The notes under the pieces are model-generated. The model had not been told where the DNA came from. It made no database searches and worked only from the letters and a program-made list of their open reading frames with translations. This document shows positions 1-7,034 of a stretch of 17,393 nt of DNA, piece by piece (within the stretch, counting starts at the first letter, position 1; each line of letters begins with the position of its first letter). The DNA comes from an uncultured Acidobacteriota bacterium (lineage in GTDB: Bacteria; Acidobacteriota; Vicinamibacteria; Vicinamibacterales; UBA8438). The position numbers were made by a program, and so were the translations under genes. The DNA is taken from NCBI GenBank assembly GCA_913043805.1, contig CAJWMX010000013.1:1-17393 (forward strand). The letters run 5' to 3'.

Positions 1-1227
1 GCCGGCGTCCATGGTGGTTCCGGCAAACAGCACCGCCATCACCGTCAGCAGCGTCGCGGCGAACTCGTAGGAGATGCCCACGCCGCTCGACACGATCGTG
101 GCGCCCCCCTCCACGAACGCGCCCATGCCACCGTTGCCGAACTCGGAGTACATCGCCTCCCAGTCACCGAGCGAGGCGAACCCGGCCGTGGCGGCGATGA
201 TCGCGACGAGTGCCAGCGACCCTTCTCCGGCCGAGCCCAGGTAACCGACGAATCTGGCGTCGGTCTCCTTGTCGAGCTGTTTGGAGGTCGTGCCTGAGCC
301 GACCAGGCCATGGAAGCCCGAGATGGCCCCACAGGCGATGGTCACGAACAGCAGGGGCACGATTGGTGGCGCCGAGGCTGGCACATTCGGGTTGATCGCC
401 GGTGCGACGATGGTCGGGCTGGCGATCATGACCGCGCCGTAGAGCAGCCCCAATCCCACGAAAAGCTGAATGCCGTTGATGTAGTCACGTGGCTGGAGCA
501 ACAGCCACACCGGAAGCAGCGACGCAATTCCCGCGTAGATGAACAGGATGATGATCCACTGCGCACCCGGAGCCAGTCCCAGGAACTCCGCGGGCAGCGA
601 GAGCGGGACCAGCTCACCGAGATAGATCACGGCGTACAGAATCAACGTGCCGCCGATTGTCGGCCAGAGAATCGGTACATGCATCCGGTAGATCAGGATG
701 CCGATGCCGATCGCGACGGCGACGGCGGTCCAGGTCGGGATGACGGCGCTGGGCGTGGACTGCAGCTCGACAGAGATCGCGACGCCAAACACCGCGTTGA
801 CCATCATCAGCAGGAAGAAGACGACGATCATGAACAGGGTCCGGGCACGGTGGCTGACCACGTCGCCTGTGAGTGCGCCCACCGACTTGGCCTGGTTCCG
901 GACGCTGGCCCAGACGGCTCCGAAGTCGTGGACGCCAGCGAAAAACATGGTGCCGAAGATGACCCAGAGGAAGGCTGGCAACCAGCCCCAGATCACGGCG
1001 ATACCGGGACCGATGATCGGGGCGGCGCCGGCCACTGCGGTGAAGTGGTGGCCCCAGAGCACGACCCGATTGGTCGGCAAGTAGTCGATGTCGTCACGCT
1101 GTGCATGCGCCGGGGTCTCGAAGTTGGGATCGAGCTGGTAGATCTTCTGGGCGATGAACTTCGAATAGAACCTGTAGCCGACAAAGATGGCTCCGAGCCC
1201 GATGACCGCAAGAATAGTGGCATTCAT
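1..1227 (-). CDS. cstA: Carbon starvation protein CstA family transporter (partial, C-terminus beyond window)
   Basis: Inner-membrane transporter of the CstA family (peptide or pyruvate uptake in characterised members). The open frame runs 409 codons from ATG at 1227 to the window edge without a stop. Visible family signatures are YRFYSKFIA near residues 18-26, DYLPTN and LWGHHF around 48-62, AGAAPIIGP just after, and FAGTTMDAG at the cut end, matching the conserved TTLDT-type segment. Many hydrophobic helices fill the fragment. The N-terminus lacks the extra leading helices of E. coli CstA (about 700 residues), so this is the shorter-headed form. A GAGGA Shine-Dalgarno lies about 9 bases upstream, supporting the start. 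It is divergent from the DUF2784 gene, with only 61 bases between them. Substrate is not determinable from sequence. Family assignment is very secure. Confidence 0.93.
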   Translation of the reverse strand, partial: MNATILAVIGLGAIFVGYRFYSKFIAQKIYQLDPNFETPAHAQRDDIDYLPTNRVVLWGHHFTAVAGAAPIIGPGIAVIWGWLPAFLWVIFGTMFFAGVHDFGAVWASVRNQAKSVGALTGDVVSHRARTLFMIVVFFLLMMVNAVFGVAISVELQSTPSAVIPTWTAVAVAIGIGILIYRMHVPILWPTIGGTLILYAVIYLGELVPLSLPAEFLGLAPGAQWIIILFIYAGIASLLPVWLLLQPRDYINGIQLFVGLGLLYGAVMIASPTIVAPAINPNVPASAPPIVPLLFVTIACGAISGFHGLVGSGTTSKQLDKETDARFVGYLGSAGEGSLALVAIIAATAGFASLGDWEAMYSEFGNGGMGAFVEGGATIVSSGVGISYEFAATLLTVMAVLFAGTTMDAG

Positions 1228-1288
1228 CAGCGTGAATCCTCGTCCCGACGTGACAGACCGGCTGGCAAAGTCAGCCTATTCTACACAG

Positions 1289-1672
1289 GTGTACGGGCTC
1301 TTGGCCGACCTGACGGTGGTCCTGCATGGCGGCTTCGTGCTCTTCGTCGTGCTGGGCGGCGTGCTGGTCTGGAAATGGCCCTGGCTCGCGTGGGTACATC
1401 TGCCGGCCGTCGTCTGGGCGATCGGCATCGAATGGGTCGGCGGGATCTGCCCGCTCACCGACCTCGAGCATTGGCTACGAGTGGCCTCCGGCGTGGCGGT
1501 GTCCGAGGGGGACTTCGTCGACCGGTTCGTCCTGTGGTGGCTGTATCCGGAGGGGCTGACTCGTACGCACCAACTCGCGTTGGGCGGGGCGCTGCTCCTG
1601 GGCAATCTGGCGGTCTATGGTCACTGGCTACGGCAGCGGCGGCCGGGTCTCAGAGCCGGGGAGCGAGCGTGA
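1289..1672 (+). CDS. DUF2784 family membrane protein
   Basis: Small inner-membrane protein of the DUF2784 family; function unknown. It has 127 residues from GTG at 1289. Typical features are a start reading YGLLADLTVVLHGGFVLF, a second hydrophobic stretch with WVHLPAVVWA, the diagnostic GGICPLTDLEHWLR, then YPEGLTRTHQ and a final helix ending in a basic tail. The GTG at 1289 was chosen because family members begin at this point; GTG at 1250 and ATG at 1187 are in frame but would add sequence not seen in the family and overlap the divergent cstA start. No strong Shine-Dalgarno is visible for any of them, so the exact start is uncertain. It is followed after 57 bases by the esterase gene on the same strand. 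Confidence 0.82.
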   Translation: MYGLLADLTVVLHGGFVLFVVLGGVLVWKWPWLAWVHLPAVVWAIGIEWVGGICPLTDLEHWLRVASGVAVSEGDFVDRFVLWWLYPEGLTRTHQLALGGALLLGNLAVYGHWLRQRRPGLRAGERA

Positions 1673-1716
1673 GTTGCGCGTCGAGGCCTGGGGCCGGTCC
1701 GGGCCGATCACTGTTG

Positions 1717-1722
1717 CATAAT
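1717..1722 (+). promoter_or_regulatory. Possible -10 element for a leaderless esterase mRNA
   Basis: CATAAT stands out in GC-rich surroundings and ends 7 bases before the ATG at 1730, so a transcript would start at or next to the start codon. The usual Shine-Dalgarno position is not filled: the AGG-rich bases abut the ATG directly. No recognisable -35 box is seen 16-18 bases upstream, so this is only a candidate. Confidence 0.35.
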
Positions 1723-1729
1723 AGGTAGG

Positions 1730-2443
1730 ATGCACAGTCGGCGTCGTCGGTGTTCATGGCTACTGGGTCTCCTGTGCCTGATCGCGGCCTGCGGTCCGGG
1801 CGGGTCGCCCTCGGTCGCCGACTCGCCACTTACCGAGTCCACGTCGGGCGAGACCGAGCCGGCGCCGGCCGACGGCGGGCCCGTCATCGTGGCGTTGGGT
1901 GACAGTCTGACGGCGGGCCTCGGCCTCGAAATCGAAGACGCCTATCCGACGCTCCTCGAACGCCAGCTGCGCGCGGAGGGGTTCCGGGTCACGGTCGTCA
2001 ACGCCGGGGTCTCGGGCGATACGACCGCGGCGGGACTCCGTCGCGCGGAGTGGTCGCTCGTGGGGGACGTCCGGGTGCTTATCCTGGCCCTGGGCGGGAA
2101 CGACGGGCTCCGCGGACTACCGGTCGATCAGATGAAACGGAATCTGGCCGAGATCGTCTCTTTGGCCCAGGAGCGGGGAATCAAGGTGCTGCTGGCCGGG
2201 ATGGAGGCGCCGCCCAACTTCGGCGCGCGCTACACCTCTGAGTTTCGCGCCGTCTTCCAGGAGTTGGCCGAGGAATACGAGCTCGGTTTCATGCCCTTCC
2301 TGCTAAACGGCGTGGCTGGCGATCCGAGGCTGAACCAGGACGACGGCATTCATCCGAACATCGATGGCGCCGCGATCGTGGCCACGCGGGTCCGCGAGGC
2401 GCTCGAGCCGTTGCTGAGCGAACTCGGCGAGAGCGCACCGTAG
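1730..2443 (+). CDS. tesA: GDSL/SGNH esterase, TesA-like arylesterase, predicted lipoprotein
   Basis: SGNH-fold hydrolase acting on acyl esters or thioesters outside the cytoplasm; homologous to E. coli TesA (thioesterase I / lysophospholipase L1). All four catalytic blocks are visible: GDSLTAG with nucleophile Ser59, the Gly of VNAGVSGDT near 93-96, GGND with Asn124, and DGIH with Asp205 and His208. The N-terminus has basic residues, a hydrophobic core and the lipobox IAAC with Cys21, followed by a Ser/Thr/Pro/Glu-rich linker to about residue 50. This predicts a lipid-anchored enzyme, unlike soluble periplasmic TesA. The ABC ATPase gene follows 23 bases after the stop and the permease overlaps that, so the three probably form an operon. 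Exact substrate is unknown. Confidence 0.88.
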   Translation: MHSRRRRCSWLLGLLCLIAACGPGGSPSVADSPLTESTSGETEPAPADGGPVIVALGDSLTAGLGLEIEDAYPTLLERQLRAEGFRVTVVNAGVSGDTTAAGLRRAEWSLVGDVRVLILALGGNDGLRGLPVDQMKRNLAEIVSLAQERGIKVLLAGMEAPPNFGARYTSEFRAVFQELAEEYELGFMPFLLNGVAGDPRLNQDDGIHPNIDGAAIVATRVREALEPLLSELGESAP

Positions 2444-2466
2444 GTCGGGCGCCGCGGGAACTACGG

Positions 2467-3156
2467 ATGATTGAGCTACGAGGTGTGTCGAAGACGGTCG
2501 TGAGCGGCTCCGCGTCGCTGACAATCGTGCAGCCGATCGATCTGACGGTGGGCGCTGGGCAATATCTGTCGTTGGTTGGCCCTTCGGGAAGCGGCAAGTC
2601 CACTCTGCTCGGTTTGATCGCCGGGCTTGACGTCCCTACCACCGGCTCGGTCGTGATCGACGGCATCGACATCACGACGCTGGACGAAGATGCGCTGGCG
2701 CAGTTGCGGGGACGGAAGATCGGGTTCGTGTTCCAGTTCTTCCACCTCGTGCCGTCGCTCACCGCGCTCGAGAACGTGTTGGTGCCGCTCGAGATCGCTG
2801 GCGTGGACAACCCTCGAGATCGGGCCGGCGCACTGCTGACCGAGGTGGGCCTCGACGACCGCACGCACCACTATCCCGCGCAGCTGTCTGGCGGCGAGCA
2901 GCAGCGGGTGGCCATTGCGCGGGCACTGGCCAATGATCCGCCTATTCTGCTGGCCGACGAGCCGACCGGGAACCTCGACAGCGCCAACGGGCGCCACATC
3001 ATCGAGTTGCTGCAGCGGGTGAACGAGGAGCGACAGACGACGGTGGTGCTGGTGACCCATGACGCCGAGCTGGCGGCCTCGGCCGACATCCAGCTCCGGA
3101 TGCGTGACGGCCTCGCCGAGCGGGTCGACCAGGTCGCCGACGAGGTGGCCGGATGA
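2467..3156 (+). CDS. ybbA: ABC transporter ATP-binding protein, YbbA/LolD type
   Basis: Cytoplasmic ATPase that powers the FtsX-type permease encoded directly downstream. In 229 residues it shows Walker A GPSGSGKST at 38-46, the Q-loop Gln90, signature LSGGE at 140-144, Walker B ending in Asp164-Glu165, and the switch His198. Length and motif spacing match the MacB/LolD/YbbA family, which drives mechanotransmission or lipid and lipoprotein extraction rather than classical import. Its stop codon overlaps the permease start in ATGA (4 bases), giving translational coupling. The neighbouring TesA-like gene favours YbbA over LolD; a LolD role is less likely because no LolC/E pair or other Lol gene is present. 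Confidence 0.92.
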   Translation: MIELRGVSKTVVSGSASLTIVQPIDLTVGAGQYLSLVGPSGSGKSTLLGLIAGLDVPTTGSVVIDGIDITTLDEDALAQLRGRKIGFVFQFFHLVPSLTALENVLVPLEIAGVDNPRDRAGALLTEVGLDDRTHHYPAQLSGGEQQRVAIARALANDPPILLADEPTGNLDSANGRHIIELLQRVNEERQTTVVLVTHDAELAASADIQLRMRDGLAERVDQVADEVAG

Positions 3157-5693
3157 GCTTCGTGCTCCGGATGGCGGCGCGTGAGCTTCGCGCGTCGTGG
3201 CGTCGTCTGCTGTTCTTCTTCATCTGCGTCGCGGTCGGCGTCAGCGCGATCGTGGCGCTCCGCTCGCTCATTCAGAGCGTCGCCCTCACGATGACCGCGG
3301 AGAGTCGGGCGCTGACGGCCGCCGACATCCTCATCGAAACCGACCAGCCCTGGACGGAAGAGGCGACCGCGCTGATCGACGAGATGCTGACCGCCGAGCC
3401 CGAGCTCCGGCGGATGGCCTCGGTCGAGATGCCGTCCATGGCGCGCCCCAACGACCAGGCGTCGACGGTGACCAAGGTCGTTCAGTTACGAGGCGTCGAG
3501 GCCGACTTTCCCTATTACGGTATGTTCGAGCTCGGTGACGGCCTCGAGTACGACCACGCCCTGCTCGCGGGCGGCGGAGCGCTCGTGCGTCCGGAGCTGC
3601 TGACCCAGCTCGGTGTGTCGGTGGGCGACGAGTTGCGGATCGGGGAGAGCACTTTCGAGATTCGTGGGGTGATCTACCGCGAGCCGGGACGCCAGCTCGG
3701 CGCGTTCAGCTTCGGTCCGCGGGTCATCGTGGATCTGGCCGACCTGGAGGCGACGGGGTTGCTCACGTTCGGCTCCCGCGTCGAGCGACAGCTCCTGCTA
3801 CAGCTGCCAGATGCCCGCATCGACCCGCTGATCGCCGCCATGCGGGAGCCATTGCGCGACTCCTATACACGGATCCGGTCCTATCGCCGGACCGAGGACC
3901 GGATCGCGCGGAACATGGGCCGCGCCGAGGACTATCTGAGCTTGATCGGGTTCGTCGTCGTGGTGCTGGGAGGCATCGGCGTCTGGAGCGTGACCCGGGT
4001 GTTCGTCCAGCAACGGGTACGCAGCGTCGCCATTCTGAAGTGTCTCGGGGCCACCAGCCGACAGGTGCTGGCGATCTACGTCGCCCAGGTGCTGGCGTTG
4101 GGGCTCGGGGGCGCGCTTCTCGGGGTGGCCATGGCGGCCGTCGGTCTGGCGGCGATCCCGCCGTCGATCGCGGAAGAGGCGGCCGCCGCGACCGGCATCG
4201 AAGAGATTCGCTACGGGTTGACGGCGTCAGCCGTCGCGCAGGGGCTGGGTGTCGGCGTGGTGGTGTCGCTGCTGTTCGCGCTCGGGCCGTTGCTCGAGAT
4301 GCGTGCCATCAAGCCGCTGGCGTTGCTGCGATGGGGCATGGTGACGGCGGGTGGTTGGGATCGCGTGCAGGCGGTCGTGGTGGTCGTGCTGACGCTGGGG
4401 CTGGTCGCTCTGGCGAGCTGGCAGGCGGCGTCGCTCGAAGCCGGATTGTGGGTGTGTGGCGGGTTTGCCGCCATCGCCGTGGTGCTGCATCTTGTGGGGC
4501 AGGGGCTGGTGCGCGTCATCCAGCCGCTGGGCGACGGCGCGAGATTCGCGTTTCGGCACGCCGTCCTCAACCTGGGACGGCCGGGTAACCAGACCCGTGT
4601 GATTCTGCTCGCGGTCGGACTCGGCAGCTTTTTTATCATCGGGATTCATGCGGTGCAGACGAACCTCCTGGGGGCGTTCGCGCTCGAGATCCGGGAGGAC
4701 ACGCCGGACATGTTCCTGATCGACGTCCAGCGGGATCAGACCGACGGCGTCGAGGCGTTGCTCGAGCGGGAGCTCGGCGCCGCGCCCAGGCTGCTGCCGG
4801 TGTTGCGAGCCCGCGTGACCGGCGTGCAGGGCGACCGCACCACCCTCGAGTCAGCGGCCGAGGGCCGGAGGCGAGGAGTCGGGCGGGAGTTCACCGTCAC
4901 CTACCGGGCCGAGCTGGCCGAGAACGAACGGGTCATCGACGGGGACTTCTGGGAGCCGACCACGACCGACATCGCGGAGGTGTCGGTAGAGGAGAGCGTG
5001 CAGGAGCGTCTCGACCTCGTGATGGGAGACATGCTCCGCTTCGACATCCTGGGACGGGAAATCGAGGCCCGGGTTACCAGCGTGCGTACGGTCGACTGGG
5101 ACGATACCCAGAGCGGCGGCTTCATGTTCCTGTTCCGCCCCGGCCCGCTCGATGAGGCGCCACACAGCTTCATCGCGTTTCTGCAGGGGCCGCCGGACAC
5201 CGAAGGGCGCGCCCGTTTGCAGCGGGACCTCGTGGCCGGTTTCCCGAACATCTCGGTGATCGATGGCCTGGAGGTGATCGCCACAATCCGGCGGATCCTC
5301 GACTATGTCACCCTGGCGATCACGGTCGTAGGTGGAATCGCGTTGCTGAGTGGCGTGTTGATCCTGATCGGCTCGGTCGCGATGACGAAGTTCCAGCGGC
5401 TCTATGAGACGGCCATCTTCAAGACGATGGGAGCGACTAGTCGCACGATCGTGCTGATGCTCATGCTGGAGTACGGCACGCTCGGGGCGCTGGCCGGGGT
5501 GGTGGGTTCGTTGGGGGCGCTGGCTCTCACCTGGGGACTGACCCGATATCTGCTGGAGATCGCGTGGAATCCCGCGCCGCTTGTGAATCTGACTGGCCTG
5601 GTGCTGACGACGCTGGTCGTGGGCGTGGTTGGCGTGGTGGCCAGTCTCGATGTGCTCCGGAAGAAGCCGCTCGGTACCCTGCGGGCCGAGTGA
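3153..5693 (+). CDS. ybbP: ABC transporter permease, YbbP-like with two FtsX domains
   Basis: Large inner-membrane permease of 846 residues, close to the length of E. coli YbbP. I count about ten transmembrane segments: one at 18-40, three around 261-380, a central group around 405-453 and 483-500, and three near 718-743, 773-796 and 812-832. Two FtsX cores are marked by VAILKCLGATSRQVL (about 292-306) and ETAIFKTMGATSR (about 752-764), the coupling-helix motif that docks on the ATPase. Large extracytoplasmic domains lie between residues 41-260 and 501-715. It starts inside the ATPase stop codon. With the upstream esterase it may form a complex that extracts hydrophobic compounds or lipids from the membrane for hydrolysis; that role is inferred from neighbourhood and family. 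Confidence 0.92.
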   Translation: MSFVLRMAARELRASWRRLLFFFICVAVGVSAIVALRSLIQSVALTMTAESRALTAADILIETDQPWTEEATALIDEMLTAEPELRRMASVEMPSMARPNDQASTVTKVVQLRGVEADFPYYGMFELGDGLEYDHALLAGGGALVRPELLTQLGVSVGDELRIGESTFEIRGVIYREPGRQLGAFSFGPRVIVDLADLEATGLLTFGSRVERQLLLQLPDARIDPLIAAMREPLRDSYTRIRSYRRTEDRIARNMGRAEDYLSLIGFVVVVLGGIGVWSVTRVFVQQRVRSVAILKCLGATSRQVLAIYVAQVLALGLGGALLGVAMAAVGLAAIPPSIAEEAAAATGIEEIRYGLTASAVAQGLGVGVVVSLLFALGPLLEMRAIKPLALLRWGMVTAGGWDRVQAVVVVVLTLGLVALASWQAASLEAGLWVCGGFAAIAVVLHLVGQGLVRVIQPLGDGARFAFRHAVLNLGRPGNQTRVILLAVGLGSFFIIGIHAVQTNLLGAFALEIREDTPDMFLIDVQRDQTDGVEALLERELGAAPRLLPVLRARVTGVQGDRTTLESAAEGRRRGVGREFTVTYRAELAENERVIDGDFWEPTTTDIAEVSVEESVQERLDLVMGDMLRFDILGREIEARVTSVRTVDWDDTQSGGFMFLFRPGPLDEAPHSFIAFLQGPPDTEGRARLQRDLVAGFPNISVIDGLEVIATIRRILDYVTLAITVVGGIALLSGVLILIGSVAMTKFQRLYETAIFKTMGATSRTIVLMLMLEYGTLGALAGVVGSLGALALTWGLTRYLLEIAWNPAPLVNLTGLVLTTLVVGVVGVVASLDVLRKKPLGTLRAE

Positions 5694-5706
5694 GCGGGGA
5701 GCCATC

Positions 5707-5715
5707 TGCTATGAT
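5707..5715 (+). promoter_or_regulatory. Candidate extended -10 promoter for the zinc-finger gene and folK
   Basis: TGCTATGAT fits an extended -10 element (TGN followed by TATGAT). It lies in the 133-base gap after the permease and about 110 bases before the zinc-finger start. No -35 match is seen at the right distance, which is tolerable for extended -10 promoters. The rest of the gap is very GC-rich with a Gly/Pro-like composition and holds no gene that I can support. Confidence 0.4.
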
Positions 5716-5826
5716 CGCGGTTTTTCCCCCGCGTGAACGCCGCGGCGGGGGCGGCGGGACGGCGTTGTCGACACCGGCCGAGGACTCGGTCGGGAGCGTG
5801 CGCCGCGGGCCACTACAGGGAGCGCC

Positions 5827-6168
5827 ATGGACGTATCGACGCACAAGGACGCGCTGTTGCGAAAGCGCTCGGAGATTCTCTCGGCCGGCGCCGGCGCCAA
5901 GCCGATCCAGTCGACCGAGGGCACGAGCAGTCGTCAGGGCGACTTGGCCGATCAGGCGACAGGAAACAACGAAGTCCACATCCAGCTAAAGCTGAAGCAG
6001 ACCGACGCCAAGATTCTGCAAGCCATCGAAGAGGCGCTCTGGCGGATCGAGCAGGGTACCTACGGGGTCTGCCGCGACTGCGGCGAACCGGTGGCCGCGG
6101 CCAGGCTCAACGCGATTCCGTGGACGCGGGTCTGCATCACCTGCAAGGAGAAGCAGAGCGCCGGCTGA
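5827..6168 (+). CDS. DksA/TraR family C4 zinc-finger protein
   Basis: Probable RNA-polymerase-binding transcription factor that enters the secondary channel, as DksA does with ppGpp. It has 113 residues, intermediate between TraR and E. coli DksA (151). A four-cysteine zinc finger is formed by Cys82, Cys85, Cys103 and Cys106. Before it runs a coiled-coil region with Asp39 and Asp42 in GDLADQAT, in the position of the two tip aspartates essential in DksA. The ATG at 5827 has GGGAG 6-9 bases upstream. folK follows 56 bases later. Because DksA, TraR and other short relatives cannot be separated by eye, I give no gene symbol. Confidence 0.88.
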   Translation: MDVSTHKDALLRKRSEILSAGAGAKPIQSTEGTSSRQGDLADQATGNNEVHIQLKLKQTDAKILQAIEEALWRIEQGTYGVCRDCGEPVAAARLNAIPWTRVCITCKEKQSAG

Positions 6169-6224
6169 CGGTCCTCCGCTCGGACCTCCTCCCGGTTGCG
6201 ACGCCACCCCGAGCGCACCACCTC

Positions 6225-6689
6225 ATGGGGCAGTCTCGCACGGCGGCCGTCGCGCTCGGTAGCAACCTCGGCGAGCGACAGGCGCACCTCGCGCACGCGG
6301 TCACGCGGCTCTCGTCGCTGCTGACCGAAGTCACGGTCTCTACCTTTATCGAGAATCCGCCAGAACATGGCGCGCCTGGTCCGCCATTCCTGAACGGCGT
6401 CCTGGTCGGCCAGACCGGCTTCACCGCGCGTTCCTTGCTTGAGACGCTTCTTCTGATCGAGCAGGAACGAGGTCGCGAGCGGGGCGAGTTGGGGGCGCCG
6501 CGAACGCTTGATCTTGACCTCGTGCTCCTTGGCGACCTGGTGGTCGACGAGCCGGGCTTGCAGCTGCCTCATCCCCGATTCCGAGCCCGTCCGTTCGTGC
6601 TTGGACCGCTCGCCGAGTTGGCGCCCACCCTGGTCGACCCGGTGAGCGGCTTGACCGTTGCCGCGCTGCACGCCCGGCTCTCTGAGTAA
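6225..6689 (+). CDS. folK: 2-amino-4-hydroxy-6-hydroxymethyldihydropteridine diphosphokinase
   Basis: HPPK transfers pyrophosphate from ATP to 6-hydroxymethyl-7,8-dihydropterin, the step before dihydropteroate synthase in folate synthesis; cytoplasmic. In 154 residues it shows LGSNLGER at 11-18, PFLNGV at 54-59, the Mg-binding APRTLDLDL with Arg93, Asp96 and Asp98, and PHPR with His116 followed by Arg122, all at family positions. The loop tryptophan of E. coli (before PRTLDLD) is a leucine here. ATG at 6225 is the only start that gives a normal N-terminus, although its Shine-Dalgarno is weak. No other folate gene is in the window. Confidence 0.93.
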   Translation: MGQSRTAAVALGSNLGERQAHLAHAVTRLSSLLTEVTVSTFIENPPEHGAPGPPFLNGVLVGQTGFTARSLLETLLLIEQERGRERGELGAPRTLDLDLVLLGDLVVDEPGLQLPHPRFRARPFVLGPLAELAPTLVDPVSGLTVAALHARLSE

Positions 6690-6750
6690 CATCGCCGGAG
6701 CTCCGGTACGCGGCGGAAACGGAAATCCGATACCGGTCGTCAGAGCAGGC

Positions 6751-6758
6751 AAGGAGGT
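6751..6758 (+). promoter_or_regulatory. Strong ribosome binding site of the 81-residue secreted protein
   Basis: AAGGAGGT is a full match to the anti-Shine-Dalgarno and lies 6 bases before the ATG at 6765. It is by far the best site in the window and confirms that the short frame is a real, probably well-translated gene. Confidence 0.75.
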
Positions 6759-6764
6759 GGAGAC

Positions 6765-7010
6765 ATGCGTGGACAGATAGCGCTTGTGGGCGGAATGCTC
6801 AGCGTGGCACTGGTCACGGTGATGGCGCAGCCGCCGAACATCGCCGGCACCTGGAACATGACCTTCAACACCGACCAGGGCTCTCAGTCTGCGACGCTCA
6901 CGATCGAGCAGGACGGTGAGACGTTCTCCGGCTCGGTGAGCGGCGACCAGGGCGAGATCTCCTTCGACGGCTACGGGGGCGGCGACTGGACCGCGACGCG
7001 CGGCGGCTGA
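6765..7010 (+). CDS. Small secreted protein, lipocalin-like beta fragment
   Basis: Protein of 81 residues with a clear signal peptide (short basic start, hydrophobic core, cleavage likely after VMA near residue 21). The mature part of about 60 residues is built of short beta-type stretches: IAGTWNMTF, ATLTIEQDGETFSGSVSGDQGEI and GDWTATR. These resemble the opening and closing strands of secreted proteins in which a GTW start, a TLTL..DG..SG..S hairpin and a final G.W.A.R strand frame a longer middle; here the middle seems missing. No catalytic residues are visible. Function unknown; probably periplasmic or secreted. It is convergent with the ABC permease, 24 bases away. Confidence 0.75.
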   Translation: MRGQIALVGGMLSVALVTVMAQPPNIAGTWNMTFNTDQGSQSATLTIEQDGETFSGSVSGDQGEISFDGYGGGDWTATRGG

Positions 7011-7017
7011 GCCGCCG
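7001..7017. terminator. Hairpin between convergent genes, stop codon in the loop
   Basis: CGGCGGC and GCCGCCG form a perfect 7-base stem around TGA, which is the stop codon of the small secreted protein. It sits at the convergent junction and could end transcription from either side, but no T-run follows on either strand, so intrinsic terminator function is doubtful. Confidence 0.35.
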
Positions 7018-7034
7018 CCCTCGCGGTTCGTACC

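Noticed and set aside
310..1728. Long plus-strand open frame of over 470 codons opposite cstA
   Set aside because: Its product is an Asp/Arg/His-rich sequence without domain character; the minus strand carries unmistakable CstA motifs through the same bases. The frame stays open because of GC-biased codon positions.
4851..5705. Minus-strand open frame of about 284 codons inside the YbbP-like permease
   Set aside because: It is His/Gln/Arg-rich with no recognisable domain, and the plus strand encodes a full FtsX domain with helices there.
5716..5733. CGCGG ... CCGCG inverted repeat with a T-run, as a terminator of the permease operon
   Set aside because: The T-run is in the loop rather than after the stem, and the stem is only 5 pairs, so it does not fit an intrinsic terminator on either strand.
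6695..6706. Perfect 12-base palindrome CCGGAGCTCCGG after folK
   Set aside because: No T-run follows and short GC palindromes are common in such sequence; no matching copy was noticed elsewhere in the window, so I do not call a terminator or operator.
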